Positions 1-7,470 are shown, numbered from the stretch's first letter. The stretch: DNA of 64,000 nt from JANSYL01 sp963921255 (GCA_963921255.3 CAWUEW020000001.1:1-64000); one strand, 5' to 3'. Notes: generated by a model from the sequence alone, not told the origin. Numbers and translations are program-made.

Positions 1-75
1 CGCCTCCTTCTTCAGCTGGACGAGCTCGTCACGGAGCTGGTCCGGCGTCTTTTCACGCAGTTCGCTGGCGTTCAT
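1..75 (-). CDS. rpmC: 50S ribosomal protein L29, N-terminal part (runs off the window)
   Basis: Reading leftwards from an ATG at 73-75 gives MNASELREKTPDQLRDELVQ and then KKEA, the typical start of bacterial L29. The protein binds 23S rRNA near the polypeptide exit tunnel. A purine-rich GAAGGAAG element lies upstream as ribosome binding site. In most bacteria rpmC directly follows rplP. Here rplP is 3 kb away, separated by four unrelated genes, and rpmC has its own candidate promoter at 167-195. The C-terminal two thirds lie outside the window. Confidence 0.9.
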   Translation of the reverse strand, partial: MNASELREKTPDQLRDELVQLKKEA

Positions 76-166
76 CGCCTATCTTCCTTCTTCAACATCA
101 CGAGAGCGCCCCTGTCGATTGGCTCAGGGTCACGCTGATTCCCGTGGGTTCGGTGAATGAAGCGCG

Positions 167-195
167 CGTATACGTGCTGATCGGGCGTATTGCAA
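167..195 (-). promoter_or_regulatory. Candidate sigma-70 promoter of the rpmC segment
   Basis: On the minus strand a TTGCAA -35 (190-195) and a TATACG -10 (167-172) are separated by exactly 17 nt. Transcription would start near 160, leaving a leader of about 85 nt before rpmC. The -10 hexamer is the same as in the candidate rpsJ promoter at 12840-12868. This would let the distal part of the S10 operon be transcribed independently of rplP. Confidence 0.55.
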
Positions 196-235
196 CCTTC
201 AATTCCAAGGGGGGCTGTGGGTCCCGCGCCCGGGC

Positions 236-889
236 TCAGGCCAGCATCCCGTTCAGGAACAAATCCACGCTCGATTTCGACCATCTGTGCCGATACTCGG
301 CGTCGGTGGCAATGTTGACGCCGCTCGTGCGGGCGATCCAAGGCATGAACTGGACTTGGCTGACGATGCGATCCAGCATCGCGCCAGAAATCATGGCCGT
401 GTCCAGGTTGGCCCGAACCAAGCCCTCACCCTTCGCCGCCTCCAGGAACGCGACGAACCGCGACTGGAAAGCAACCAGCGGCGGCAATTCCGCCTGCTGC
501 TGCAGCACGACCATCATCACATCGCGTTCGGCCAGGCAGGCCTCCAGCGTGGTCTCGAATATCAACTCGATCCGCGCGATGAGGTCGTCCTTGGACTGCG
601 CCGGCGTCTCCAGCAGCCGCAACGGCACAGCATAGACCGACACGCCATAGCGCTCGACAATGGCATCCAGCAGCCCGTCCTTGCTGCCGAAATAGTGGTT
701 GACCATGTTGATGCCGGTGCCCGCCCGTTTGCAGATGGCGCGCACGGACACACCGCCAAAGCCATCAGCGGCGAACAACTCCGCCGCTGACAGGATCAGG
801 CGTTCCCGGGCCGGCTTGGACGCAAACGCGGCGTCTGCGGTGGCGGCCCGGTCGGGGGCAGGTCTGGTGTGGTGTTTCTGCGTGGCCAA
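236..889 (-). CDS. TetR/AcrR family transcriptional regulator
   Basis: This 217-residue protein has a TetR-type helix-turn-helix at about residues 28-75: RERLILSAAELFAADGFGG, then VRAICKRAG and the recognition part NMVNHYFGSKDGL. The C-terminal two thirds would be the ligand-binding and dimerisation domain. It lies 32 nt downstream of the SRPBCC gene at 922-1401, probably in one operon. The AT-rich palindrome at 1435-1452 in front of that operon is a plausible autoregulatory operator. The inducing ligand cannot be inferred. Confidence 0.85.
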   Translation of the reverse strand: MATQKHHTRPAPDRAATADAAFASKPARERLILSAAELFAADGFGGVSVRAICKRAGTGINMVNHYFGSKDGLLDAIVERYGVSVYAVPLRLLETPAQSKDDLIARIELIFETTLEACLAERDVMMVVLQQQAELPPLVAFQSRFVAFLEAAKGEGLVRANLDTAMISGAMLDRIVSQVQFMPWIARTSGVNIATDAEYRHRWSKSSVDLFLNGMLA

Positions 890-921
890 GGCCTCTGCCC
901 CATCTGTCGCTTGCCCGATGG

Positions 922-1401
922 TTAAACGGCCACTGCCAAGGGTTCAACATGCGGCACCTGCCGCGCGGCCGTTTCGATCTCGCGCATGAACAGCTTGATC
1001 GTGTTCTGGAACTGGCGGCGGATCATGAAGGCCATGGGGCGCATGTACCACGCCACTTCGATCGTCAGTTGGTTGATGGCGCGCGTCCGCCCCCCGGCGA
1101 GGGGTTCAATGGTCCATTCGCTTTCGACCTTCCGCATGAACCCGGGCAGACCGCTGACGATCAGAAACGCAAAGCTTTGCCCCTGCCGATCGAACTTGGT
1201 GATCTGTTCCTGGATCTGGTCCAGACCCGCCGGCGTCGGCTTGAGGTCGCAGGTCCGCACCGAACCCGGCGCAAGCGGCCCGTCGATCGACGATTTCACA
1301 ACCGTGTTCGACCACTCGCCAATTTCGGCAAAACGGTCACCCATCAGGGTCCAGACGGCGTCGGCGGGCACATTCAATTCGTGGGCAGTTTTGACTTTCA
1401 T
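922..1401 (-). CDS. SRPBCC family protein (polyketide cyclase/START-like)
   Basis: This 159-residue protein matches the SRPBCC/Polyketide_cyc2 fold. It has an N-terminal strand with VPADAVWTLMGD and GEWSNTVV, central RTINQLT-like strands, and a long C-terminal helix around residues 120-150. Such proteins bind hydrophobic ligands in a deep cavity, and no catalytic residues identify a reaction. A good GAGGAG ribosome binding site precedes the ATG at 1401. It is paired with a downstream TetR regulator, which suggests inducible control by a small hydrophobic compound. Confidence 0.8.
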   Translation of the reverse strand: MKVKTAHELNVPADAVWTLMGDRFAEIGEWSNTVVKSSIDGPLAPGSVRTCDLKPTPAGLDQIQEQITKFDRQGQSFAFLIVSGLPGFMRKVESEWTIEPLAGGRTRAINQLTIEVAWYMRPMAFMIRRQFQNTIKLFMREIETAARQVPHVEPLAVAV

Positions 1402-1434
1402 GTCGGGGCTCCTCTAAATCTGATGTATCACTTT

Positions 1435-1452
1435 ATATAACATTTGTTATAT
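1435..1452. promoter_or_regulatory. Inverted repeat, candidate TetR operator
   Basis: ATATAAC and GTTATAT form a perfect 7-bp inverted repeat around ATTT, 34 bp upstream of the SRPBCC start codon. It stands out as strongly AT-rich in a high-GC region. It lies where a -10 element for the SRPBCC-TetR operon would be expected, so binding by the TetR protein encoded at 236-889 is a reasonable inference. Confidence 0.5.
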
Positions 1453-1545
1453 TTATGCAAACAGCCAATTCACCCCCGCCCCTTTCCAGGGACGCCGCCT
1501 AAATTCGAAACATGATTTCAGAGAGTTAGGCCGTCGCGGCTCGGC

Positions 1546-2166
1546 TCAGGCCCAGGCGTAGTTGAAACTCACGCTCACCCGATCGTCTTCGTCCATGTTC
1601 ATGGGAACCTCGTGGCGCAGCCATGATTCCCATAGCAGAACATCGCCCGCGACCGGGTTCGGATAGACAAAGCTCCGCAATTCTTCCCGCGCATCCTTTC
1701 GGCGATTGGGTGCCGCCATCATCATGGCGTGGCGCGGATCCTCCAGCTTGATCGACCGGGCCGCAGGCGGCACCGTGACATAGGTCGTGCCCGAGATCAC
1801 CGAATGGGGATGAATGTGGCTGGTGTGAATCCCGCCCTCGGGCAGGATGTTGATCCAGATGTCCTCGAGCGTCAGCGCACGGTCTTCCAGATCGAACTCC
1901 AGATCCTCGGCAAAGGCGGCCACATGGGCATCCAGCGCCTTGACCACCTCGCCAAAGATCGGGAACCGCCACGGCAGGTCGGTCAACGACGCATAGGAGG
2001 TGTAGCCGGGATAGCCATTGTCCTCGCACCACGCCTGACCGGCCTCATCATCCTCGGCGATCGAGAAACAGGACGCCTCAAGCTCGTCATGGTCGATCTT
2101 TGGCCCAAGCTCGGCCAATTTCGCGTGATAGAGACGGGTGACAAACAGGGATTTGAGGGTCGGCAT
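1546..2166 (-). CDS. Putative 2-oxoglutarate/Fe(II) oxygenase (TIGR02466-like)
   Basis: This protein of about 206 residues has the layout of the TIGR02466 group of 2OG-Fe(II) oxygenase-like proteins. HTSHIHPHSVISG carries the H-x-H/D type metal site, a downstream NPVAGDVLLWESWLRHEVP carries the distal histidine, and DDRVSVSFNYAW closes the double-stranded beta-helix. The ATG at 2164-2166 is chosen because GGAAAG lies 9 nt upstream; a longer reading frame upstream lacks such a site. The substrate is unknown. It is co-oriented with, and follows, the DMSP lyase gene. Confidence 0.75.
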   Translation of the reverse strand: MPTLKSLFVTRLYHAKLAELGPKIDHDELEASCFSIAEDDEAGQAWCEDNGYPGYTSYASLTDLPWRFPIFGEVVKALDAHVAAFAEDLEFDLEDRALTLEDIWINILPEGGIHTSHIHPHSVISGTTYVTVPPAARSIKLEDPRHAMMMAAPNRRKDAREELRSFVYPNPVAGDVLLWESWLRHEVPMNMDEDDRVSVSFNYAWA

Positions 2167-2263
2167 CGGCGGCATCTTTCCTGGCGGCAGATCGGCTGCC
2201 CTTGGTATGCCCTGCCCCGGCCGCCAGTGCATCCGGTTTTTCGCGCCCGGCCCCGCAAGCCGT

Positions 2264-2932
2264 TTACTTCTTGGCCCGCGAAAAGGTCATCTTCTGGCCC
2301 GACAGCGCCTCGGGCGTGCCCACCCAGGCATAGGCCAGAAGCGACGGCTGCAGATCGGCCGTGGTGATCCGGTGGAGATGACCCGGCGGGTTGAAGATCA
2401 ACGAGCCGGGCGCATACACACCCGCGTCATTCTCGGAAACGGCGCCCGTGAGGCAAATATAGCTTTCCGTGATGCCGTCATGGGAATGAGCCGGATAAGT
2501 GCATCCCGGCGCAAACAGCACCAGGCCCAGGATCACATCTTCGGTCACCACCGGCCCGAACGGGCCGGCCAGTTCCGCAAAGGCGTATTTCTTTTCGAGG
2601 CCCCGCGGGACCTTTTCGTACCCGTATTGCCATTCAAGCTCGGGCGCGATGATCTCAAGTGTCGAGATGAAGGCCCCATGCTTTTCCAGATGCCCCCGCG
2701 CCAAGGCACGGTTCAGGTGGGCCGTCACCGGTTTCTGCGTCGGGACGCGCTCGACGATCCGGGCATCCGCGGCACTCGCCTTGGAGATCCGCTCGCGCAC
2801 GATGCGCTGATGGTTGCGGATCTTCTTGCTGCCACCGGCCGGGATCGTCCGGTAAAACTCGTAAAGATCGCGCAGCAGGTACAGCCAGTCGGGCCGGGAC
2901 GACAGCGTCACTTTGGGGTCTGTGCCGTCCAT
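2264..2932 (-). CDS. dddL: Dimethylsulfoniopropionate (DMSP) lyase, DddL-type cupin
   Basis: The 222-residue protein shows both cupin motifs of the DddL/DddQ/DddW lyases: G-x5-HSH-x4-E-x6-G within GCTYPAHSHDGITESYICLTG, and G-x5-PPG-x2-H near residues 184-196. The N-terminal segment WLYLLRDLYEFYRTIPAGG is typical of DddL. DddL enzymes cleave algal DMSP to dimethyl sulfide and acrylate. The start at 2930-2932 is chosen because GGAGG lies just upstream and because a 44-residue extension has no homologous look. The gene follows the rplP terminator at 3054-3080, so it needs its own promoter, which I could not locate confidently. Confidence 0.8.
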   Translation of the reverse strand: MDGTDPKVTLSSRPDWLYLLRDLYEFYRTIPAGGSKKIRNHQRIVRERISKASAADARIVERVPTQKPVTAHLNRALARGHLEKHGAFISTLEIIAPELEWQYGYEKVPRGLEKKYAFAELAGPFGPVVTEDVILGLVLFAPGCTYPAHSHDGITESYICLTGAVSENDAGVYAPGSLIFNPPGHLHRITTADLQPSLLAYAWVGTPEALSGQKMTFSRAKK

Positions 2933-3053
2933 ACGGGCCTCCGTCTCTGATCGTCCCGATCCGCTACACCGAGTTGGGCGAGTCGCGAAGCGCTTTGCGC
3001 CCCTGCCTCGCCATTCTGCAGCGCACAAGCTGCACGCCGCCCCTAAAAACAGC

Positions 3054-3080
3054 AAAACCCCCACGCCAAGGGCGCGGGGG
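3054..3080 (-). terminator. Intrinsic terminator downstream of rplP
   Basis: In minus-strand RNA, CCCCCGCGCC and GGCGUGGGGG pair as a 10-bp stem including one G-U pair, with a 3-nt loop, followed by UUUU and a further U-rich stretch. In plus-strand RNA the same position would be an A-C mismatch, so the structure fits minus-strand transcription. It would end the rplB-rplP transcript before dddL. Confidence 0.75.
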
Positions 3081-3113
3081 TCTCGATGTTTCGGCAGGTG
3101 CGACGGGCGTCGC

Positions 3114-3527
3114 TTACCAGTCTTCGCGCACCACGGTGCGGGTCTTGACCGGCAGCTTCATGGCCGCCAGGCGCAGGGCCTCACGCGCGATCGGCTCGGA
3201 CACGCCGTCGATCTCGAACATGATGCGGCCCGGCTTGACCTTGCACGCCCAGTAGTCGACCGACCCTTTACCTTTACCCATACGCACTTCGACAGGCTTC
3301 GAGGTGACCGGGGTGTCGGGGAAGATCCGGATCCAGACGCGACCCTGACGCTTCATGTGGCGCGTCATGGCCCGACGGGCGGCTTCGATCTGACGCGCGG
3401 TGACGCGTTCCGGCTGCAGGGCCTTCAGGCCGTAGGTGCCAAAGTTCAGGTCAGACCCGCCCTTGGCATCGCCGCGGATGCGGCCCTTCTGCATTTTGCG
3501 AAATTTTGTACGCTTCGGTTGTAGCAT
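3114..3527 (-). CDS. rplP: 50S ribosomal protein L16
   Basis: The protein has 137 residues, the normal bacterial length. It has the family start MLQPKRTKFRKMQKGR and the conserved GRVWIRIFPD and RMGKGKGSVDYWACKVKPG segments. L16 organises the A-site and peptidyl transferase region of the 50S subunit. It lies 12 nt after rpsC as the last gene of a five-gene unit starting at rplB. rpmC, its usual neighbour, is displaced to the edge of the window. Confidence 0.98.
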   Translation of the reverse strand: MLQPKRTKFRKMQKGRIRGDAKGGSDLNFGTYGLKALQPERVTARQIEAARRAMTRHMKRQGRVWIRIFPDTPVTSKPVEVRMGKGKGSVDYWACKVKPGRIMFEIDGVSEPIAREALRLAAMKLPVKTRTVVREDW

Positions 3528-3539
3528 CTCACCGTCTCC

Positions 3540-4256
3540 TTAGCGGTCGCGACGGCCGCCGCCGGCACCGCGCGGGGCGGGTCCGTCTTGCAGCTCTTGC
3601 GCTTTGCGATCCCGCGCCGAGGGATCGTGCTCCATGATCTCACCTTTGAAGATCCAGACCTTGATCCCGATGATGCCGTACGGCGTCGAGGCTTCGGAAT
3701 GCGCATAGTCGATGTCGGCCCGCAGGGTGTGCAAAGGCACACGGCCTTCGCGGTACCATTCGGTCCGGGCGATCTCGGCACCGCCGAGGCGGCCTGCGAC
3801 GTTCACACGGATGCCCAGGGCGCCCATGCGCATGGCGTTCTGAACCGCGCGCTTCATGGCACGGCGGAACGACACACGACGCTCAAGCTGCTGCGCGATG
3901 CTTTCGGCCACCAGCGGCGCGTCCAGCTCGGGCTTGCGCACTTCAACGATGTTGAGGTGCAGTTCGCTTTCGGTCATGGCCGCCAGCTTCTTGCGCAGGG
4001 TTTCAATATCGGCGCCTTTTTTGCCGATGATGACACCCGGACGCGCGGTGTGGATCGTCACGCGGCACTTGCGGTGCGGACGTTCGATGATCACACGGCT
4101 GACGCCGGCCTGCTTGCACTCTTCTTCGATGAACTCGCGGATCTTGATGTCTTCCAACAGCAGATCGCCATAGTCCTTGGTATCAGCGTACCAACGGCTG
4201 TCCCAGGTGCGGTTGACCTGGAGCCGCATACCGATGGGGTTTACTTTATGTCCCAT
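3540..4256 (-). CDS. rpsC: 30S ribosomal protein S3
   Basis: The protein has 238 residues. It starts MGHKVNPIGMRLQVNRTWDS and carries a KH-type domain with the GVIIGKKGADIETLRKKL motif at about residues 78-95, followed by the S3 C-terminal domain with AKGCEV-type positions replaced by LGIRVNVAGRLGGAEIARTE. S3 forms part of the mRNA entry channel. Its start codon overlaps the end of rplV, consistent with translational coupling. The C-terminal tail is rich in Arg and Gly. Confidence 0.98.
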   Translation of the reverse strand: MGHKVNPIGMRLQVNRTWDSRWYADTKDYGDLLLEDIKIREFIEEECKQAGVSRVIIERPHRKCRVTIHTARPGVIIGKKGADIETLRKKLAAMTESELHLNIVEVRKPELDAPLVAESIAQQLERRVSFRRAMKRAVQNAMRMGALGIRVNVAGRLGGAEIARTEWYREGRVPLHTLRADIDYAHSEASTPYGIIGIKVWIFKGEIMEHDPSARDRKAQELQDGPAPRGAGGGRRDR

Positions 4257-4636
4257 TAGGCTTGCTCCTCAACTTGACGCACCTTGATGGTGAGCTCCGA
4301 GAACGGCTTGTGGATCCGACCAAACCGACCACGCGCCCGCGGACGACCGCGCTTCATGATCAGGTTCTTGCCAACCCAGGCTTCCGCCACGATCAGCTCG
4401 TCCACATCGAGGTTGTGGTTGTTTTCAGCGTTGGCGATGGCCGACTGAAGGCACTTCTTCACGTCCACAGCGATCCGCTTCTTCGAGAAGGTCAGATCGT
4501 TGAGGGCCGTTTCGACCTTCTTGCCGCGGATCATGGCTGCAACCAGGTTCAGTTTCTGAGGCGAGGTGCGCAGCATACGCAGCTTGGCCATTGCCTCATT
4601 GTCCGCCACGCGGCGGGGATTTTTATCCTTGCCCAT
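4256..4636 (-). CDS. rplV: 50S ribosomal protein L22
   Basis: The 126-residue protein has the conserved core of L22: MLRTSPQKLNLVAAMIRGKK near the start, then CLQSAIANAENNHNLD and the C-terminal MKRGRPRARGRFGRIHKP. L22 lines the nascent peptide exit tunnel. A short N-terminal extension (MGKDKNPRRVADNEA) precedes the universal part, as is common in alphaproteobacteria. It lies 3 nt downstream of rpsS. Confidence 0.98.
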   Translation of the reverse strand: MGKDKNPRRVADNEAMAKLRMLRTSPQKLNLVAAMIRGKKVETALNDLTFSKKRIAVDVKKCLQSAIANAENNHNLDVDELIVAEAWVGKNLIMKRGRPRARGRFGRIHKPFSELTIKVRQVEEQA

Positions 4637-4639
4637 GGC

Positions 4640-4918
4640 TTACTTCCTTTTGGCTTTCTTGTCCGCCGCGTGCCCGTAATAGGTGCGCGTCGGCGAATAT
4701 TCCCCGAACTTTTGGCCAATCATATCCTCGGACACGGAGACCGGGATGTGCTTCTGACCGTTGTAGACCCCAAAGGTGAGGCCCACGAACTGGGGCAGGA
4801 TGGTGGAGCGGCGCGACCAGATCTTGATCACGTCGTTGCGGCCGCTTTCGCGGGCGGCTTCGGCCTTCTTGAGGACATAGCTGTCGACAAAGGGGCCCTT
4901 CCAAACAGAACGCGACAT
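4640..4918 (-). CDS. rpsS: 30S ribosomal protein S19
   Basis: The 92-residue protein begins MSRSVWKGPFVDSYVLKKAE and contains the conserved STILPQFVGLTFGVYNGQKH and FGEYSPTRTYYGHAADKKAK. S19 forms a complex with S13 in the head of the small subunit. It lies 3 nt after rplB and is part of the same unit. Confidence 0.98.
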   Translation of the reverse strand: MSRSVWKGPFVDSYVLKKAEAARESGRNDVIKIWSRRSTILPQFVGLTFGVYNGQKHIPVSVSEDMIGQKFGEYSPTRTYYGHAADKKAKRK

Positions 4919-4921
4919 GGA

Positions 4922-5764
4922 TTAGCGCCCCTTCTTCTTGGCGTGACGCGAGCGGATGATGAGTCTGCTGGACGCTTTGTTCTTGTTCCGGGTGCGCTTG
5001 CCTTTGGTCGGCACGCCCCAAGGGCTCACCGGGTGACGACCACCCGAGGTGCGACCTTCACCACCACCATGGGGGTGATCGACCGGGTTCATCACAACAC
5101 CACGCACAGAGGGGCGGATGCCCTTGTGACGGTTGCGACCGGCTTTCCCGAGGTTCTGGTTCGAGTTGTCGGGGTTCGACACCGCGCCAACGGTCGCCAT
5201 GCATTCCTGGCGGACCATGCGCAACTCGCCCGAGCTGAGGCGGATCTGTGCGTAACCACCGTCGCGACCGACGAACTGGGCATAGGTGCCGGCAGCGCGC
5301 GCGATCTGACCACCCTTGCCGGGCTTCATCTCGATGTTGTGGATGATCGTCCCGATCGGCATGCCACTAAAGGGCATCGCGTTGCCGGGCTTGATGTCGG
5401 CCTTGGCCGACGAAACCACCGTGTCACCGACGGCCAGGCGCTGCGGGGCCAGGATGTAGGCCTGCTCGCCATCTTCATAGCGCACGAGGGCGATGAAGGC
5501 GGTGCGGTTGGGGTCGTATTCGATACGTTCGACGGTCGCCTGAACGTCCATCTTGGTCCGTTTGAAATCGACGATACGGTAGAGGCGTTTCGCCCCACCA
5601 CCGCGGCGGCGCATCGTGATCCGTCCGGTGTTGTTCCGGCCGCCATTCTTGGTCAGACCCTCGGTGAGGGACTTGACCGGACGACCTTTCCAAAGCTCCG
5701 AACGGTCGATCAGCACCAGCCCGCGCTGGCCCGGCGTCGTCGGCTTGTACGACTTGAGTGCCAT
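4922..5764 (-). CDS. rplB: 50S ribosomal protein L2
   Basis: The 280-residue protein begins MALKSYKPTTPGQRGLVLID and contains the conserved peptidyl-transferase-proximal region VMNPVDHPHGGGEG near the C-terminus. The ATG at 5762-5764 matches the start of homologues; the 28-residue in-frame extension upstream does not. In other bacteria rplB directly follows rplW, but here rplW is 5 kb upstream behind a terminator and oppositely oriented genes. rplB is therefore the first gene of its own unit. Confidence 0.98.
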   Translation of the reverse strand: MALKSYKPTTPGQRGLVLIDRSELWKGRPVKSLTEGLTKNGGRNNTGRITMRRRGGGAKRLYRIVDFKRTKMDVQATVERIEYDPNRTAFIALVRYEDGEQAYILAPQRLAVGDTVVSSAKADIKPGNAMPFSGMPIGTIIHNIEMKPGKGGQIARAAGTYAQFVGRDGGYAQIRLSSGELRMVRQECMATVGAVSNPDNSNQNLGKAGRNRHKGIRPSVRGVVMNPVDHPHGGGEGRTSGGRHPVSPWGVPTKGKRTRNKNKASSRLIIRSRHAKKKGR

Positions 5765-5864
5765 GCTTTCTGTCTTCCGTTGCTTTGCGGGAGGTTGATC
5801 CCGTCTCTTTTCGTGTAGGGCCCCGTAGGTCCCCGGTGTATCGGCCATACGGCCAAAAGCAGCA

Positions 5865-5927
5865 GCCCCGGACGAATCCGGGGCCTTGCCGATGGGGCCG
5901 TTTAGGGGGTTTGGCGGTGTGGGTCAA
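5865..5927 (-). promoter_or_regulatory. Candidate rplB promoter with leader hairpin
   Basis: On the minus strand TTGACC (5922-5927) and TAAACG (5899-5904) are separated by 17 nt, predicting a start near 5892 and a leader of about 128 nt. The very start of that leader (5865-5884) folds as a perfect 8-bp stem GCCCCGGA/TCCGGGGC with a 4-nt loop, followed six bases later by UUUU. The stretch 5765-6125 contains no convincing coding sequence. Confidence 0.5.
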
Positions 5928-6125
5928 GGGCCGCGGACCCGAAGGCAATGGATCGCAACAGGCCGCCCGGCACGCCCCGCCAGATGCACGTTTCTGTGCC
6001 CGATCGCGGCGTCCGACACCAGCCGCACCCTTGGCAAGGGACGCGCCGGTCACTCAGGGGCGCCCGCGCCCGTCCCGGCCCCGGTTTGGTCAGCATGCAT
6101 CACGCACCTTATTTTACATGTTGAC

Positions 6126-6147
6126 TAATTAACCATTTTGTTAATTA
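6126..6147. promoter_or_regulatory. Inverted repeat, candidate ArsR-family operator
   Basis: TAATTAAC (6126-6133) and GTTAATTA (6140-6147) form a perfect 8-bp inverted repeat around a 6-nt spacer, ending 8 bp before the ATG of the ArsR-family gene. A TTGACT element at 6121-6126 overlaps its left edge. The AT-rich composition and position are typical of autoregulated winged-helix repressor genes. Confidence 0.6.
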
Positions 6148-6155
6148 CTGTCGCC

Positions 6156-6497
6156 ATGACCCAGGACGCCACCCTTGATGCCGCCTTCGCGGCCCTCGCC
6201 CATCCCGCGCGCCGTGCCATGCTGGCGCGCCTGGCGCAGACCGAGGCGACGGTGAACGAACTGGCCGAGCCGCTCAACATCAGCCTTCCGGCCGTGTCCA
6301 AGCACATCAAGGTTCTGGAAAACGCGGGCCTCATCACCCGCGGGCGCAATGCCCAGTTTCGGCCCTGTCGCCTCGCGCCCGGACCGCTGCGGGAGGTCGC
6401 GGCATGGACCGATCAGTACCGCCACATCTGGGACGCCCGCTTTGACGACATGGCCCGCGTCCTGAAAGACATGCAAGGAGACGACCACCATGAGTGA
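6156..6497 (+). CDS. ArsR-family winged-helix transcriptional regulator
   Basis: The 113-residue protein has the ArsR/SmtB-like winged helix: AFAALAHPARRAMLARLAQ, then VNELAEPLNISLPAVSKH as the helix-turn-helix and VLENAGLITRG as the wing. It lacks the cysteine metal sites of ArsR proper, so it belongs to the subgroup that pairs with AHSA1/SRPBCC proteins. The ATG at 6156 is preferred over an upstream TTG because the latter lies inside the operator-like repeat. The gene overlaps the SRPBCC gene by 8 nt, indicating coupled expression. Confidence 0.85.
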   Translation: MTQDATLDAAFAALAHPARRAMLARLAQTEATVNELAEPLNISLPAVSKHIKVLENAGLITRGRNAQFRPCRLAPGPLREVAAWTDQYRHIWDARFDDMARVLKDMQGDDHHE

Positions 6498-6960
6498 TTT
6501 CGAATGGGTGCGCATCGAGCGCCGGTTTGAGGCTCCGATCGACCGCGTGTGGGCCATGTGGACCGATCCCGACCTCTTTGCGTCCTGGTACGGTCCCATG
6601 GGCTTCACCGTTCCCGTGGCCGAAATGGATGTCACCGAGGGCGGGACGCGCAAGATCTGCATGGAGATGCAGACGCCCGAGCGCACCATGACCATGTGGT
6701 TCACCGGCACCTATACCGAGGTCTCCGCCCCCCACCGCCTGCGCTACTCCGAAAGCATGTGCGACCCAGACGGCAACAAGATCTCGCCCGCGTCGATGGG
6801 GATGCCCGAGGGCACACCAGAGGAAACAACCGTGATCGTGGAGCTGGCCGAAGACGGGGACACGACCATCATGAACATGACCCATGTGGGCGTGCCCGCC
6901 GGCACACCAGGCGAAGGCGGATGGAACCAGGCCTTCGACAAATTGGGAACAGCCCTCTAA
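6490..6960 (+). CDS. SRPBCC/AHSA1-domain protein
   Basis: The 156-residue protein begins with the AHSA1-like pattern RRFEAPIDRVWAMWTDPDLF followed by SWYGPMGFTVPVAEMDVTEGG and ends with GWNQAFDKLGTAL, all typical of the family fused or coupled to ArsR-type regulators. These proteins bind hydrophobic ligands; some act as modifiers or sensors. The overlap with the regulator gene and the shared terminator at 6980-7011 define a two-gene operon. Confidence 0.85.
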   Translation: MSDFEWVRIERRFEAPIDRVWAMWTDPDLFASWYGPMGFTVPVAEMDVTEGGTRKICMEMQTPERTMTMWFTGTYTEVSAPHRLRYSESMCDPDGNKISPASMGMPEGTPEETTVIVELAEDGDTTIMNMTHVGVPAGTPGEGGWNQAFDKLGTAL

Positions 6961-6979
6961 CCCCCCCCGAACAGAAAAC

Positions 6980-7011
6980 GCCCCGGACGCCGGTCCGGGG
7001 CCTTTTCTTTT
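6980..7011. terminator. Bidirectional intrinsic terminator
   Basis: GCCCCGGAC (6980-6988) and GTCCGGGGC (6993-7001) form a perfect 9-bp stem with a 4-nt loop. It is followed on the plus strand by CTTTTCTTTT and on the minus strand by GTTTTCTG. It separates the ArsR-AHSA1 operon from the convergent ABM-domain gene. Confidence 0.85.
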
Positions 7012-7029
7012 CACCGAGGCGGCGACGGA

Positions 7030-7470
7030 TTACCGTTCAAAGCCAGTCCAGTCGCCGGTGAAGATCGCGCCCATGTTCATGCCATAGGCGGCCTGGCGCA
7101 GATGCTCGGGCACGTCGCCACGGAAGATGAACGGGCCAGGCGTGGCGAATTCGACAAGCTGCGGGAAGAATTGGGCCGCCGTCTCGGTCAGGTGGAAGGC
7201 CAGCGCGTCGCCATCTTCGAAGACTTCGTGAATGACGATCTGGTGGCCGGATTCGGAGATCGCGATTTCGTAGGACACCAGGCCCGGCTCATTGGCCTCC
7301 AGGATGGCGCCGACCTGTTCGTAGGTGCCGATCAGGCGCTCTTCCATGCCTTCATGAGCGGTCCAGACATAGGTCAGGTCGATAGCGGTTGACCCGGTGT
7401 CAGCGGCCAGCGCGGTGGCGCTGGTGGCGGCAAGGGTTGCGGCGGCGGCGAGGGTTCTCAGCGAGGTCAT
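7030..7470 (-). CDS. Exported antibiotic biosynthesis monooxygenase (ABM)-like protein
   Basis: The 146-residue protein has a Sec signal peptide (about residues 1-23, ending ATALAAD). A ferredoxin-like alpha/beta domain of the ABM type follows, with YEQVGAILEANEPGLVSYE and VIHEVFEDGDALAFHL. ABM-fold proteins range from cofactor-free oxygenases to dimeric dehalogenase- or haem-related enzymes, and activity here is not predictable. A periplasmic ABM protein is less common than the cytoplasmic form. It is divergent from the TetR gene at 7585, with two operator-like repeats between them. Confidence 0.7.
   Translation of the reverse strand: MTSLRTLAAAATLAATSATALAADTGSTAIDLTYVWTAHEGMEERLIGTYEQVGAILEANEPGLVSYEIAISESGHQIVIHEVFEDGDALAFHLTETAAQFFPQLVEFATPGPFIFRGDVPEHLRQAAYGMNMGAIFTGDWTGFER

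Noticed and set aside
2933..3064. Extended start of the DMSP lyase at 3064
   Set aside because: The extension would begin inside the rplP terminator region and has no homologue-like sequence; a good ribosome binding site precedes the ATG at 2930-2932.
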